DNA from: Stomorhina lunata
Taxonomy: Eukaryota; Arthropoda; Insecta; Diptera; Rhiniidae
Length of the DNA: 64,000 bases
Reading direction: 5' to 3'
Assembly: GCA_933228675.1 (NCBI GenBank)
Contig: OW121740.1
Coordinates: forward strand, 35,012,292 to 35,076,291
Part shown: piece after piece, positions 63,830 through 64,000 of the stretch
How positions within the stretch are numbered: position 1 is the first letter of the stretch
Layout of the letters: every line of letters begins with the position of its first letter
Made by a program: the position numbers and the translations under genes
Notes under the pieces: model-generated
What the model was told of the DNA's origin: nothing
The model's database searches: none
The model's input: only the letters and a program-made list of their open reading frames with translations

Positions 63830-64000
63830 CAGAAAAGCCCTAGGCAATACATGGGGCTAAAATCCTACAAATACTGCCTAGATCTTCGAAATGGTCCTCA
63901 ATCCGATATTAAAGTATGGGTCGCTTGTTTGGTGGCCTGCACTCAACAGAGCAAGTTCAGTTAAGTTCTTTTGTTAAAATACTTAGATCCTCCGCTCTTA
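63830..64000 (+). mobile_element. Non-LTR reverse-transcriptase C-terminal fragment (runs off the window)
   Basis: Translation gives CRKALGNTWG, then after a stop VLNPILKYGSLVWWPALNRA and SSVKF, matching the RPxxxYGxxVWWPAL segment after the reverse-transcriptase domain of Jockey-like ORF2 proteins. It is already broken by a stop and continues past the edge. Confidence 0.72.

Overview
This is a nuclear fragment of an insect genome, almost certainly a brachyceran fly and probably a calyptrate. The evidence is strong AT bias, small introns with GTAAGT donors, a MANF protein nearly identical over long stretches to what I remember of Drosophila Manf, a ZAD-type C2H2 zinc-finger gene, Gln/Asn-rich proteins, and dense fly-type non-LTR retrotransposon remnants. 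No bacterial operons, CRISPR arrays or confident RNA genes were seen. Family assignments are from memory; no database search was possible.

Layout. 0.5-0.9 kb (-): last exon of an unrecognised gene. 2.4-6.3 kb (-): two tandem, structurally matching two-exon RRM genes, the second carrying an internal ~117-aa duplication and a C-terminal domain resembling DUF4780. 8.7-20.9 kb (+): a seven-exon, ~1415-aa ZAD plus four-finger, Gln-rich zinc-finger gene whose introns hold non-LTR remnants and small inverted-repeat elements. 21.8-34.2 kb: several kilobases of a 31-32-bp, AT-rich, quasi-palindromic satellite in opposite orientations on the two sides of a unique spacer. 31.4-50.1 kb (-): a two-exon, single-domain galectin-like gene whose 18.2-kb intron contains one satellite array, a 4-kb 11-bp satellite at 35.0-39.0 kb and many transposon remnants. 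44-54.7 kb: RTE-type and other retroelement remnants, a tRNA-derived SINE-like insertion, and a TTAA-flanked inverted-repeat element. 56.0-62.4 kb (+): the Manf orthologue, whose last intron (5.7 kb) holds a long (TA)n tract, repeats and a broken Gly/Met/Gln-rich coding fragment. 63.25-63.35 kb (-): the last exon of a membrane-protein-like gene converging on Manf.

The genes do not form a pathway. Manf acts in the secretory pathway, the ZAD zinc finger is a predicted nuclear DNA-binding protein, the RRM pair are predicted RNA binders and the galectin-like protein is a predicted sugar-binding-fold protein with altered ligand residues. The most unusual aspects are the tandem RRM/DUF4780-like pair, the satellite-filled galectin intron with inverted array polarity, and several well-preserved non-autonomous elements, one a hAT-type element with an exact 8-bp target duplication.
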